NCBI GenBank assembly: GCA_002701395.1
Contig: NZVC01000022.1
Span: forward strand, 104,797 to 168,796
DNA from: Maritimibacter sp.
GTDB lineage: Bacteria; Pseudomonadota; Alphaproteobacteria; Rhodobacterales; Rhodobacteraceae
Length of the DNA stretch: 64,000 nucleotides
Reading direction: 5' to 3'
Shown piece after piece: positions 7,440-16,628 of this stretch. Below the pieces are notes generated by a model. It was not told where the DNA came from. It did no database searches and worked only from the letters and a program-made list of their open reading frames with translations. Position numbers and translations under genes: made by a program. The stretch's first letter is position 1; each line of letters begins with the position of its first letter.

Positions 7440-7553
7440 TTTACGCCGATCCGACGATTTGCGTCTTCGCGCTGGCAAGGGCATTATGTCGTTCAAGCCG
7501 GCGCATGGGGGTCAGTGCGAAATCCGGCTTCGATCTTAGGGGGATCGCGGCAA

Positions 7554-9701
7554 GTGAGTGGAATTCCTTCGGAAAACCAGAAGGTCCTGCAGGAGATGAG
7601 CTGGGAGGCCCGTCTGGAGCGCGCGCGCGCCCAGCGGGAATCGGTGCTGCGGGCCAAGGCTGCCGAGGGCAACGAGCCGAAACCGCTTGTGGACAAGTCC
7701 GCGCTGCGGCCCCCGGACCCCTCCGAACCGGCCGAAGGCAACGTCCCGCCCACGACGCCGGCGGACATGTTCGTTTTCGGACCCGCGCCGGAAAATCCCA
7801 ATGCCCCGAAAGCCGACCCTGCCGCGAAACCCGAGCCGGCCTCGAAAGCCGCTGGAACGGCCGGGCCGCCCCAGAAACCAGAGACACCAGAGGCACCAGA
7901 GGCAGACGCCAAGCCCGGCCCGGCCAAGACACCGCGCCCCGGTGCAAAAACCGCGTCCGCGTCCCCCTCGGCCAAACCGCGCCCGGCACCGCCTAGTCGA
8001 CCGGCTGGTCCGCGCGCCGCGTCGGTCCTGAAAAAGCCATCGCCCGCGCCGCGTGCCGCGTCCCCGGATCCGACGTCGAACTCGGAGGCACCGCTGGGCG
8101 CCATGCTGGCCTCGGGCGCGCTGTCGCCGGATCGCAAGAAATCCGAGAGCCGCATCCAGAAGCTGCCGCCGGCGATCCTTGCGCCAGAGCGCCGTCCGCG
8201 CTCGCGCCGCAGGCGGGCCGTGACCGTCGCGCTGGGCTTCTGCGCGGGGGTCGGTGTTGGTGTGGGCGTCGGCGCGCTGACGGTCATGCTGCGCACGACC
8301 GGCCCCGGGGACGAGGTGCTGGCGATGGATCAGCCCGACGCCATAGTGGCCGAGCCTCCCGCCGCGCCTGACAACGCACCGGCTGTAACGCCCGAAACGG
8401 ACGTCACCGCCGCGCCCGACAGCGCGCAAACCGTGCCGACTGACACGCCTGCGACCACGGATACCGTCGTGGCTGACGCGCCCGACAGCGTGCCCGAGGA
8501 CACACCCGAAGCGACGCCCGACACCGTGCTGACCAACATCCAGCCGACCTCTACGTTTGTGTCGCCATCCGAGGCCGGTCCCGAAACCGCGGCAGACCTG
8601 CCCGGCAGAAATCTGCCCGGCTCTCCGGTGCAGCCTCTTGATATGGTCTCACCGGATCTGCCGACGGCCGACCCGGCCCCTGAGATCCCAGAGCAGCCGT
8701 CCGCGACCGATCTGGCCGCCGCAGAGGCCCCCGCGCCCACGGACACGCCGACGGAAGGCCCGGACGCGCTCGCCGTGCTCGACGGCGGCCCGCTGACGCC
8801 AGAGCCCGACGTCCAGCCCGCTCCGCCTGCCCCGACATCGGCCTCGGTCCCGCCCCCGGCGCGGCCCGGCGATCTTACGGTGCCCGCCCCCGCCCAGCGG
8901 CCCGAGGTCGGCCCGGCCCCCCTGCGGCCCGAAACCTTCGCGATGGCGGAACCCCCTGCGGTACGGCCGCCCGAGGGCGCGCCCTCGCCGTCGGACCGTC
9001 CGGCCCCGTTCACCGATGATGCCGCGCCTGAAGAGAACCTGCGCGCGCTGGGCCGGCCTGACGACCTTGCCGCCGCCGCAACCCCGGGTGCGCTGCCCGG
9101 ACTGGACGCCCCGGCGCCCCCGCCCGAGGTCTTCGCTTGGGCATCGCCGCCATCGCTGGACGCTCCGGGTCCGCGACCCGCGCCGATGCTGGCCTCTGCC
9201 CCCGCCGATCCGCCGTTCCGCAGCGCGCTGGTGCTGCTGGGCGCGACCGGAACCAGCGGCATGGCGCCCGCCACGGACCCGGTTCCGCCGACACCGATGG
9301 TCCCGGGTCTTGGCAACCTTGCCGTCTGGATTTTCGCGGAACCCAGCGTCGACGCCCAGATGGTCCAGACCACGACCCGGATCGTCGAGGAACTGGGCCT
9401 GCCGGTACGGCGCGTGATGCGGGTCAATTACCAGATTTCGGAAAATCAGGTCCGGTTCTATGACACATGGGCCGCCGAAGGCGCCGGTTTGCTGGCCGAC
9501 GGGCTGCACGCGGCGGCGCGGGATTTTGTCAGCTCTGGCTACAACCCGGACGGCGGCGTGCTGGAGATCTACCTCGCCAACGAGGACTCGGTGTATCCCC
9601 CGTTCCGCCGGGACGGCGCCACCGGGGCGACAGTCGTACAGCCGGAAACCGTCGAAGAGAAGTTGCGCGACAGCCTGCTGTCGAAACTGCGCGACGGCTA
9701 A
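7554..9701 (+). CDS. Pro/Ala-rich single-span membrane protein of unknown function
   Basis: A 715-residue protein that I do not recognise. The first ~210 residues are charged and then proline/alanine rich. An arginine cluster at about 205-220 (ERRPRSRRRR) precedes one transmembrane segment rich in G and V (about 221-243), giving a cytoplasmic N-terminus and periplasmic remainder by the positive-inside rule. About 330 residues of P/A/T/E-rich, presumably unstructured sequence follow. The last ~150 residues form a folded-looking domain (LAVWIFAEPSVDAQMVQT to the C-terminus), with slight resemblance to LytR C-terminal or other envelope domains. Start is taken as the GTG at 7554 because of AGGGGG at 7538-7543; a GTG at 7515 is possible. 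It could span the periplasm. Confidence 0.65.
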   Translation: MSGIPSENQKVLQEMSWEARLERARAQRESVLRAKAAEGNEPKPLVDKSALRPPDPSEPAEGNVPPTTPADMFVFGPAPENPNAPKADPAAKPEPASKAAGTAGPPQKPETPEAPEADAKPGPAKTPRPGAKTASASPSAKPRPAPPSRPAGPRAASVLKKPSPAPRAASPDPTSNSEAPLGAMLASGALSPDRKKSESRIQKLPPAILAPERRPRSRRRRAVTVALGFCAGVGVGVGVGALTVMLRTTGPGDEVLAMDQPDAIVAEPPAAPDNAPAVTPETDVTAAPDSAQTVPTDTPATTDTVVADAPDSVPEDTPEATPDTVLTNIQPTSTFVSPSEAGPETAADLPGRNLPGSPVQPLDMVSPDLPTADPAPEIPEQPSATDLAAAEAPAPTDTPTEGPDALAVLDGGPLTPEPDVQPAPPAPTSASVPPPARPGDLTVPAPAQRPEVGPAPLRPETFAMAEPPAVRPPEGAPSPSDRPAPFTDDAAPEENLRALGRPDDLAAAATPGALPGLDAPAPPPEVFAWASPPSLDAPGPRPAPMLASAPADPPFRSALVLLGATGTSGMAPATDPVPPTPMVPGLGNLAVWIFAEPSVDAQMVQTTTRIVEELGLPVRRVMRVNYQISENQVRFYDTWAAEGAGLLADGLHAAARDFVSSGYNPDGGVLEIYLANEDSVYPPFRRDGATGATVVQPETVEEKLRDSLLSKLRDG

Positions 9702-9720
9702 ACGATCACCGGCGGCTGGC

Positions 9721-10314
9721 CTAGACCTCGGACGGGGTGACCAGTTCCAGACCCAGCCAGTGCATCAGCTGCGCCAGTTCCGGCGGGGCGCCGTCCAGCA
9801 CGATATGCCCGACCTCCTTGCCGGCACAGCACAGCGCGACGACAAGGTTCTTGGTCATCTCGTCCAGCTGGAACGCATCGAGGTTGGTGCGGACCAGCCC
9901 CCCAAGCGGACCGCCGATGTCATCAAGGCTGATCCACGTCAGAACCTCGCCACCGTCGACGAAGGTGCGCGGATCGCGCGGCGCCGTGAACCGCGTCGGC
10001 GCCACGACAAGATCGCCGCCCGCAAGGTCGCGGCGTTCGGCGTTGTACTTGGACGGGTGAAGCTCGATCCCGAAATGCTCCGAGATCGCGGCGCACAGCG
10101 GCGCGTTCAACTCGGCGTTTGGCAACGTGGCCGAGGTCATCGGGTGTTCCCCCAGCGCGATCAGCGCCGCCACCGTGCTGAGCCGTGGACAGGGAAAGCG
10201 GTCGACGCCCCAGAACCGCAGCTCGGACAGGAAGGGCACCGTCTCGAACGGGCCCGCACCGAACCGGATCGCGTAGTATTGGCGGTCGCGCGAATAGTGG
10301 AAGCTAATTTCCAT
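9721..10314 (-). CDS. Hypothetical protein coupled to a glycosyltransferase
   Basis: A 197-residue soluble protein without signal peptide or transmembrane helix, not recognised. It begins MEISFHYSRDRQYYAIRFG and has several hydrophobic beta-like stretches plus a CC pair in VALCCAGKEVGHIVLDG (about 165-181). Its ATG (10314) lies 11 bases inside the end of the glycosyltransferase gene upstream, so translation is coupled. This places it last in a three-gene operon (acidic exported protein, glycosyltransferase, this protein) and hints at a helper role in the same glycosylation. No catalytic motif is evident. Confidence 0.65.
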   Translation of the reverse strand: MEISFHYSRDRQYYAIRFGAGPFETVPFLSELRFWGVDRFPCPRLSTVAALIALGEHPMTSATLPNAELNAPLCAAISEHFGIELHPSKYNAERRDLAGGDLVVAPTRFTAPRDPRTFVDGGEVLTWISLDDIGGPLGGLVRTNLDAFQLDEMTKNLVVALCCAGKEVGHIVLDGAPPELAQLMHWLGLELVTPSEV

Positions 10315-12367
10315 TGAAACTCCCGCGCTTGCCGCCGTTGGACACGGCGATGAAATCGCCGGTGGTTCCGGCATTCGCCATGCTCAGCGCATGTTCCAGA
10401 TCGGTGACGGATTTGTAGGTTCCCAGCATGACGTGCACACCTTCCTCGGGGTGGTTCACCGCGAAGAAGTTGATCCGCCCCAGCCCGAAGCCCAGCACCG
10501 ACCGGGGCAGCGCGGCCAGCGCAGAGGTCATGTCCGGGTACGGGCGCGAGATCACGCGGCGATGCCCCTGCGCCACCACCAGCGCGCCAAGATCGCGCAG
10601 CGCCGGGTCGCTGGACAGTTCGGCATCCGACACCACGTCGACGCCGCGCAGGTCACGGTATTCCGGCAGCCGCTGCATCACCTCGCCCGCGGTCAGCGCC
10701 TTTGCCGAACGCAAGACAAGCCGGGTGTCATAGCCATAGCCCCGATATGCGGGCACGAAGGCAAGCCCGCCCGCCTCTTGTTCGGTCGCGCCGCCTCCGG
10801 CGCCGAAGATCGGGTCCAGCCCCAGCGCCAGCGCCGTCTCGACATCAAGGTCGATGCGGAACGCGCCGAAGTCGTCGGGCAGATACGACAGCATCTCGCG
10901 CATGGTGGGAAACCCAGCGGACCACAGCTTTTTCTCTTTGCGGGCGCGCACCGCCGCAAGGAACGACCCGCCCATGAAATACTTGTAGGCCGCGTTCGTC
11001 CGGCCCGAGACGTCGCGCTGGATTTCGGGGCCCGTGGCCGACACGCTGGCGCCGTGCAGGCGGCGCAGGACGTGAAACTGACGGGTGTGCGGGATGTTCA
11101 GCCCGGCCAGTGCCATCCGCGTGTGCAGATGGTGGTCCGAGCTCAGCACAAGGCTTTCGTCGTAGCGGATCCGCTGCATCGCGTCCCGCCGGTAGAACCC
11201 GGTCCCGTGCAGCGACACCTTCCCCTGCCGGCGCAGCAGGTCGTTGATGTCACGCGACTGGCCGATAAAGGATTTCAGTCCGCCGGTGGATTCGTCGAAC
11301 TCGATCCAGCTGGAATGACACCCGTGCGCGCCCTCGTGGCTGGTAAAGCAGTCCAGTTGATCCTCGAACCGGGAGGGAAACGAAAAGTCGTCGTCGTCAT
11401 GCACCGCGATATAGAACCCGCGCGCCGCATCGGTGATCCGGTTGCGGGCGGTCGGGATCGAGGGGGCGTCCAGCGTCAGCAGCCGGATGTCCAGCATCGG
11501 AAAGGCCGCCTGCAACGCCGGCAGGTCCAGCCGCGCGCCCTCGGGCGTGCCGTTCTCGCAGATCACCACCTCGAAATCCTGCACCGTCTGCCCCGCCAGC
11601 CCGTTCAGGCAATAGGCAAGGTGATCGGCACGGTTGGTGCGGTCAATGGTGGCGATCGCCACGGTGATGGCCGGTCCGAAGGCGTCGGGGTTGCGATAAT
11701 CCGAATAGCGAAACGGCCGCGACCGGAAGATCGAGGCGTCGGCGAGCAGCGTCTTCTTGTGATCCTCGGTAAACTGACCCTGCGCGCGGGCATCCGAATA
11801 GGGATGGCGTTCATGCAGCACCATGTCCGACCGAAAGACATCCACCCGCCGGCCATACCGCCGCAGCCGCTGGCACAGGTCGTTGTCCTCGCCCCCGTAG
11901 TCGAAATACCGGGTGTCGAAGCCGCCGATCTCGGTCACCGCCGCGCGGCTGAACAGGTTGCAGCAGCCCTCTCCCCAGCTTGGGCGAAGCCGTTTCCGGG
12001 ACACGCGCCCGTCGATATAGTCGAAGTCGGTTGCTTGCAGGTTGACGAAATCCGCCTGCCCGTCCGCGACCGACCGGGCCAGCCCGGCCAGCGTGTCGTC
12101 GGGCAGCAGCAGTTGCACGTCGGCGTCGATCTTCAGGACGACGTCGTTGCTGGCTTCGGCGATGCCGATGTTGTTGGCCTCGGACAGGCACCAGCGCCCG
12201 GCTTCGACGCGCACGACGCGGCAGCCCTCGACCTGCCCCAGCGGTTCGGCAGACCCGAAGTCGACAAGGATGATCTCGGTGATGCTGGGCAGGTCCCGAA
12301 GCCGGTCAAGGCAGGCACCAAGCCGTTCAATCGACCAATCGCGAAATGGAATGAATGCTGAAATCAT
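10304..12367 (-). CDS. Two-domain family 2 glycosyltransferase
   Basis: A 687-residue cytoplasmic protein with two GT-A glycosyltransferase domains in tandem. Domain 1 (about 1-230) has the nucleotide-sugar site with DAD at 81-83 and a galactosyltransferase-type C-terminal block GGFDTRYFDYGGEDNDLC (148-165). Domain 2 (about 233-450) starts again with a strand (ITVAIATIDRTNR) and carries a metal-binding run of aspartates at 324-327. The last ~200 residues match no domain that I can name. Such double-domain enzymes add two sugars or alternate linkages in capsule, O-antigen or exopolysaccharide synthesis. The acceptor is unknown and no polymerase or exporter is adjacent. The stop codon overlaps the start of the next gene. 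Confidence 0.85.
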   Translation of the reverse strand: MISAFIPFRDWSIERLGACLDRLRDLPSITEIILVDFGSAEPLGQVEGCRVVRVEAGRWCLSEANNIGIAEASNDVVLKIDADVQLLLPDDTLAGLARSVADGQADFVNLQATDFDYIDGRVSRKRLRPSWGEGCCNLFSRAAVTEIGGFDTRYFDYGGEDNDLCQRLRRYGRRVDVFRSDMVLHERHPYSDARAQGQFTEDHKKTLLADASIFRSRPFRYSDYRNPDAFGPAITVAIATIDRTNRADHLAYCLNGLAGQTVQDFEVVICENGTPEGARLDLPALQAAFPMLDIRLLTLDAPSIPTARNRITDAARGFYIAVHDDDDFSFPSRFEDQLDCFTSHEGAHGCHSSWIEFDESTGGLKSFIGQSRDINDLLRRQGKVSLHGTGFYRRDAMQRIRYDESLVLSSDHHLHTRMALAGLNIPHTRQFHVLRRLHGASVSATGPEIQRDVSGRTNAAYKYFMGGSFLAAVRARKEKKLWSAGFPTMREMLSYLPDDFGAFRIDLDVETALALGLDPIFGAGGGATEQEAGGLAFVPAYRGYGYDTRLVLRSAKALTAGEVMQRLPEYRDLRGVDVVSDAELSSDPALRDLGALVVAQGHRRVISRPYPDMTSALAALPRSVLGFGLGRINFFAVNHPEEGVHVMLGTYKSVTDLEHALSMANAGTTGDFIAVSNGGKRGSFNGN

Positions 12368-12395
12368 GGGCGTCTCGCGGGACGACGGCCCGGGC

Positions 12396-13046
12396 CTAGG
12401 CCTCGGAACTCAGGTATTGTTCGATGGTCGCGATCTCGGTGGTGCAGAACAGCTGTCCGGTGGGCAGGCCAGCCTCGGTGGCGGCGGTCACTTCGGTGAC
12501 GGGCTCGGCCTCGGTGTCCTCGCCCCCCGCGTCGCCAGTGTCGGCGGCGAGTTCGTCATCGGCTTGGTCGACCTGTTCGTCGGCAGTCTCGTCCACCAGA
12601 TCGACCAGCGTTTCCTCTTCGGCGGGCGCGTCCTCGGCCACGTCATCCGCCGCAGGTGCCGGTGCCGCGATCACGGTCGGCGTTCCCAGCCCGCCGCAGG
12701 CAATCACAAGGTTCTCGGAGCCGTCGTTGAATTCGATGCTGTCGGCGTTGACCACGCAGGTCAGTAGGGTCGCACTGGCGACCCCGTCCAGCAGCGCCTC
12801 GCGCGCGGCGGTGACCGACATCTTTCCTTCGACACCCGTGAAGGCGACGACGCCGCTGGCTTCCAGCAGGTCGAGGAATTCCAGCGTCTTGGCCATCAGG
12901 CTGTCGGCATCCGGCTCGCCTTCGAACAGGTCGGCACCGCAAAGTTCCTGCGCCGCGCCGGTGATCGGAGCGATCGCGGCAGTCAGCGAGACCAGCCCAA
13001 GCCGCGCATAAGAAAGAGTCGTACTAAGCTTTCTGAAATCAGACAT
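12396..13046 (-). CDS. Acidic exported protein of unknown function
   Basis: A 216-residue protein with an N-terminal export signal: basic residues, then a hydrophobic core (LGLVSLTAAIAPITGAAQ) and a likely cut after AAQ or AA at about residue 34. The mature part contains cysteines in QELCGADL, TLLTCVV, VIACGG and LFCTTEI, enough for two disulfide bonds. A long acidic linker (about 130-185, rich in E, D and A) divides a conserved front part from the C-terminal tail. It is the first gene of an operon with the double-domain glycosyltransferase, 28 bases upstream of it, so a cell-surface role is plausible. Start is ATG 13046, with GAGGGG upstream. Confidence 0.65.
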   Translation of the reverse strand: MSDFRKLSTTLSYARLGLVSLTAAIAPITGAAQELCGADLFEGEPDADSLMAKTLEFLDLLEASGVVAFTGVEGKMSVTAAREALLDGVASATLLTCVVNADSIEFNDGSENLVIACGGLGTPTVIAAPAPAADDVAEDAPAEEETLVDLVDETADEQVDQADDELAADTGDAGGEDTEAEPVTEVTAATEAGLPTGQLFCTTEIATIEQYLSSEA

Positions 13047-13213
13047 CGAATAACCCCTCACCCGTGCTGGATGATTGCGGGATTTCGAACAGATTATCAA
13101 CCACATCTCGCCCGCGGCGCATGTAGCGCGCGAAGTCGCCGGTGTGTTTCTCTTTTAAGGCGATTAGGAAATTACGAATGCCACCAAAGGGAATGTATTC
13201 GGGGCCGGAAACG

Positions 13214-13238
13214 AAAAAGGGCGGCCCGTGGGCCGCCC
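13214..13238 (-). terminator. Rho-independent terminator of rne
   Basis: GGGCGGCC (13219-13226) pairs with GGCCGCCC (13231-13238) around four bases; on the minus strand five T follow. It lies 25 bases after the rne stop codon. Confidence 0.8.
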
Positions 13239-13262
13239 CTGTTCTGTGCCGTGGTGCAGACC

Positions 13263-16049
13263 TTAGCGGCCCATCGACCACCAACCGCGCCGCTTGGGCT
13301 TGGCGGGGGCGTCCGCGTCGGCGGAGTCCTCGGCCATCGCGGGTTCGGGCGTTTCGTCCTGCGCGGCGGCCGGGGCCTCTTCCGTGCCGGTCTCTTCGGT
13401 GGTGTCCTCGGCGACCGTTTCGGGCTCGGGCTCGGGCTCTGCCACCGGCGCCGGTTCCGGCTGTTCAGCCGTCTCGGGTTCCGCAGCGGGCTCGGGTTCG
13501 GGCGCAGCTTCTTCTGCGACCGGCTCTGACGGGGTCTCTGCCAACTCTTCCGCGGCCGGAGCTTCAGCAGCAGGCGCCTCGGTCACGACCTCCGCAGCCT
13601 CGGGGACGGCGTCCTGCGCGACAGGCTCTGCGGCCTCCGGCGTTTCGGTCGCGGCCTGTTCCGTGCTGGTTTCGGACGTATCCGACGACTTGCGGGAACG
13701 CGAGCGCGACCGGCGGCGGCGCTTCGGCTTCTCTTCGGCGACTTCGGCCTCGTCCCCTTCGGGCTTGGCTTCGGTCGCTTCGGACGCATCGTCCTTGGCG
13801 GCCTCTTCCTTGGCGGGCTTCGGCTTGGCCTCGTCGGACTCTTCGGACCCGTCCGAGTCCTGCGTGTCCTGACCGTTGCCGTTCTCGCCGTTGGACCCGT
13901 TTTCGCCGTTGCCGCTGCCACGACGGCGGCGACGCCGGCGACGGCGCTTCTTCGGCTTGTCGTCGCCGTTGTCGTCGTCGCCCGAATCCTCAGAGGTCGT
14001 GTCGACCTGATCCTCGGTGGTGTCCTCTTCCTCGACCTCGTCGAGATCGGCCATCAGTTCGGCGGTCACGGAAACCACCGGCGCGGCCTCGGCCACCGGA
14101 CGGGTCGCCGTCTTGAACTTCTCGATCGAGAAGTCGGGCGAGATCAGGTGCGGGTCGGCCTCGATCCGGACCGACATGCCATAGCGTGCCTCGATCCCGG
14201 CGACATGCTCGCGCTTCTGGTTCATCAGGAAGTTGACGATCCCGATGGGCGCCTTCAGCAGCACTTCGCGCGTTTTGCGGCGGGTGCCTTCCTCTTCCAG
14301 CTGGCGCAGGATCGACAGCGCAAGGTTGTCGTCCGACCGGATCAGACCGGTGCCATGGCAGGACGGGCAAGGCTGCGTGGTCGCTTCAAGCATGCCGGGA
14401 CGCAGACGCTGACGCGACATTTCCAGCAGGCCGAAGCCCGAGATCCGGCCCACCTGAATGCGGGCGCGGTCGGTTTTGAGCTTGTCCTTGAACTTCTTTT
14501 CGACCGAGGCGTTGTTCTTACGCTCTTCCATGTCGATGAAGTCGATGACGATCAGGCCGGCAAGGTCTCGCAAACGCAGTTGGCGGGCGATTTCCTCGGC
14601 CGCTTCCATGTTGGTCTCAAGCGCGGTTTCCTCGATCGAGCCCTTCTTGGTGGCGCGGCCCGAGTTCACGTCGATGGCGACCAGCGCCTCGGTCACGCCG
14701 ATGACGATGTAGCCACCGGACCGAAGCTGCACGACCGGGTTGAACATCGACGACAGGTACGATTCCACCTGATAGCGCGCGAACAGCGGCATCGGTTCAG
14801 AGTAGTTCTTCACGTTCTTCGCGTGGGACGGCATGATCATTTTCATGAAGTCCTTGGCCACGCGATAGCCGGCCTCGCCCTCGACGAGAACCTCGTCGAT
14901 GTCACGGTTGTACAGGTCGCGGATCGACCGCTTGATGAGGTTGCCTTCCTCATAGATCTTGGCGGGCGCGATGGACTTCAGCGTCAGTTCGCGGATCTGT
15001 TCCCACATCCGCTGAAGGTATTCGTAGTCGCGCTTGATCTCGGACTTGGTGCGCTTGGCACCGGCGGTCCGAACGATCAGGCCCGCGCCATCGGGCACGT
15101 CGATCTCGGTCGCGATCTGCTTCAGCTTCTTGCGGTCGGCGGCGTTGGTGATCTTGCGGCTGATGCCACCGCCACGGGCGGTGTTGGGCATCAGGACGCA
15201 GTACCGGCCGGCCAGCGACAGGTAGGTGGTCAGCGCAGCGCCCTTGTTGCCGCGTTCTTCCTTGACGACCTGCACCAGCAGGATCTGTCGGACCTTGATG
15301 ACTTCCTGGATCTTGTACTTCCGGGCACGCGGCTTGCGCGGGCGGCGGATTTCCTCGGCGACGTCCTCTTCCGCGACGGATTCGATCTCGGAATCCAGTT
15401 CGGTCGCGTGATCGACCGCCGCATAGGGCTGGTCGTCGTCGTGGCTGTGATCGTCGTCGTCGTCGTGATCATCGTCGTCGGACACGTCGTCCGCGGCGGT
15501 GGCATCGGACGCGTCAGACTGGGTCGCGTCTTCGGCAGCGTCCACCTGTCCGGCATCCGAGCTGTCGAATGTTTCGTCGCTATCGCTCTCTTCGCCAAGG
15601 TCGACAACGCCCATGCCGGGGATGTCGTCGCTGGACACTTCGCCGGTTGCGACGGCGTCATCCGACTTGACGGTTTCCGCCTTCTCGGCCCTCGGCTTAC
15701 GGCGAGACCGCGACCGGCGCTTCTTGGGCGCCTCGTCTTCGTCCTCGTCCTCTTGCGCCGCGTACGCGCGTTCCTCCGCAAGCAGGGCTTCGCGGTCGGC
15801 GACGGGGATCTGGTAGTAATCGGGGTGGATTTCGGAGAATGCGAGGAAACCGTGCCGGTTGCCGCCGTATTCAATGAACGCCGCCTGCAGCGAGGGTTCG
15901 ACCCTGCTGACCTTTGCCAGGTAAATATTGCCTGCTAGCTGGCGCTTGTTTTCCGTTTCAAAGTCGAATTCCTCGACCTTGTTTCCGTCGACCACCACAA
16001 CGCGGGTCTCTTCCGCGTGGGTGGCATCGATAAGCATCTTCTTTGCCAT
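13263..16049 (-). CDS. rne: Ribonuclease E
   Basis: A 928-residue endoribonuclease, core of the RNA degradosome, needed for rRNA processing and mRNA turnover. The N-terminus MAKKMLIDATHAEETRVVV and the S1 domain start are typical. The S1 domain is split by an insert at about residues 97-240 that is first basic and then extremely acidic (runs of D and H). The DNase-I-like catalytic part follows, with metal-binding D460 (VAIDVNSG) and D503 (VIDFIDMEE), then the Zn-link CPSC at 561-564. The C-terminal ~250 residues are unstructured: an Arg block at about 701-710 flanked by acidic and Pro/Ala-rich stretches, the usual scaffold and RNA-binding arm. AAGGA eight bases upstream selects the ATG at 16049 over a GTG five codons earlier. 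Confidence 0.96.
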   Translation of the reverse strand: MAKKMLIDATHAEETRVVVVDGNKVEEFDFETENKRQLAGNIYLAKVSRVEPSLQAAFIEYGGNRHGFLAFSEIHPDYYQIPVADREALLAEERAYAAQEDEDEDEAPKKRRSRSRRKPRAEKAETVKSDDAVATGEVSSDDIPGMGVVDLGEESDSDETFDSSDAGQVDAAEDATQSDASDATAADDVSDDDDHDDDDDHSHDDDQPYAAVDHATELDSEIESVAEEDVAEEIRRPRKPRARKYKIQEVIKVRQILLVQVVKEERGNKGAALTTYLSLAGRYCVLMPNTARGGGISRKITNAADRKKLKQIATEIDVPDGAGLIVRTAGAKRTKSEIKRDYEYLQRMWEQIRELTLKSIAPAKIYEEGNLIKRSIRDLYNRDIDEVLVEGEAGYRVAKDFMKMIMPSHAKNVKNYSEPMPLFARYQVESYLSSMFNPVVQLRSGGYIVIGVTEALVAIDVNSGRATKKGSIEETALETNMEAAEEIARQLRLRDLAGLIVIDFIDMEERKNNASVEKKFKDKLKTDRARIQVGRISGFGLLEMSRQRLRPGMLEATTQPCPSCHGTGLIRSDDNLALSILRQLEEEGTRRKTREVLLKAPIGIVNFLMNQKREHVAGIEARYGMSVRIEADPHLISPDFSIEKFKTATRPVAEAAPVVSVTAELMADLDEVEEEDTTEDQVDTTSEDSGDDDNGDDKPKKRRRRRRRRRGSGNGENGSNGENGNGQDTQDSDGSEESDEAKPKPAKEEAAKDDASEATEAKPEGDEAEVAEEKPKRRRRSRSRSRKSSDTSETSTEQAATETPEAAEPVAQDAVPEAAEVVTEAPAAEAPAAEELAETPSEPVAEEAAPEPEPAAEPETAEQPEPAPVAEPEPEPETVAEDTTEETGTEEAPAAAQDETPEPAMAEDSADADAPAKPKRRGWWSMGR

Positions 16050-16628
16050 GTAGTCCTTGAGCACCGCACGTCGAAGCCGTCGCCCGGAGGCGCGGCTAGT
16101 TTGTGGATCGGTGTTTTCTGGGCGAATGCTGGCGCGCGACGCGACTCGATGACCGGCCCGCTGGCCAGTTCACCTGTCATGTATCGTCCTGCGCGCCTCA
16201 TCGCGGTTCTTCTCCGGCATCCGGTGTTACGGACGCCAACTAGGCCCGGCCGGTGACGGCTTTACGGGCGATTCCCCGGCCCCTGCGGGCCTGGTTTTGA
16301 TCTCATGAGTTTCCCGGCGGGGGGCCGATGGTTGGAAAAACATGAAAATTCAATTCGGTAGGCGGTCGCGAAGTTATCGTTCGTCCCGCGCTAAGATGTA
16401 ACATAAGGGCGAATGTATCCCCAATACAATGATGAATGTGATCCGACCGTACAGTGTTTGGAAACATTGGTTAGGTCGAATGGCGTTCACCTTGCACAAC
16501 TGACGCGCGCAACGCGTCTTGGGCCGCAACGCCGCGTTTCATTCGCACGTCCCGCGATGCCACGGCGCGGCCTGCGCGTCGGACGCGGACCCTCAGGCTA
16601 TCCGGCCTACAGGTCCGCGACCGTCTGT
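16050..16628 (-). promoter_or_regulatory. Long rne upstream region
   Basis: These 579 bases contain no gene that I can support. The part nearest rne (16050-16260) is GC rich and is probably 5' untranslated RNA; rne leaders are long and autoregulatory in other bacteria. The distal part is AT richer. A possible minus-strand promoter is TTGTAT (16429-16424), 17-18 bases, and TTATGT/TATGTT near 16406-16400. No convincing terminator for dctD is seen. Confidence 0.3.

Noticed and set aside
12424..13011. Ser/Val-rich plus-strand frame opposite the acidic exported protein
   Set aside because: It is the complement of an acidic, Ala-rich gene and has no start signal.
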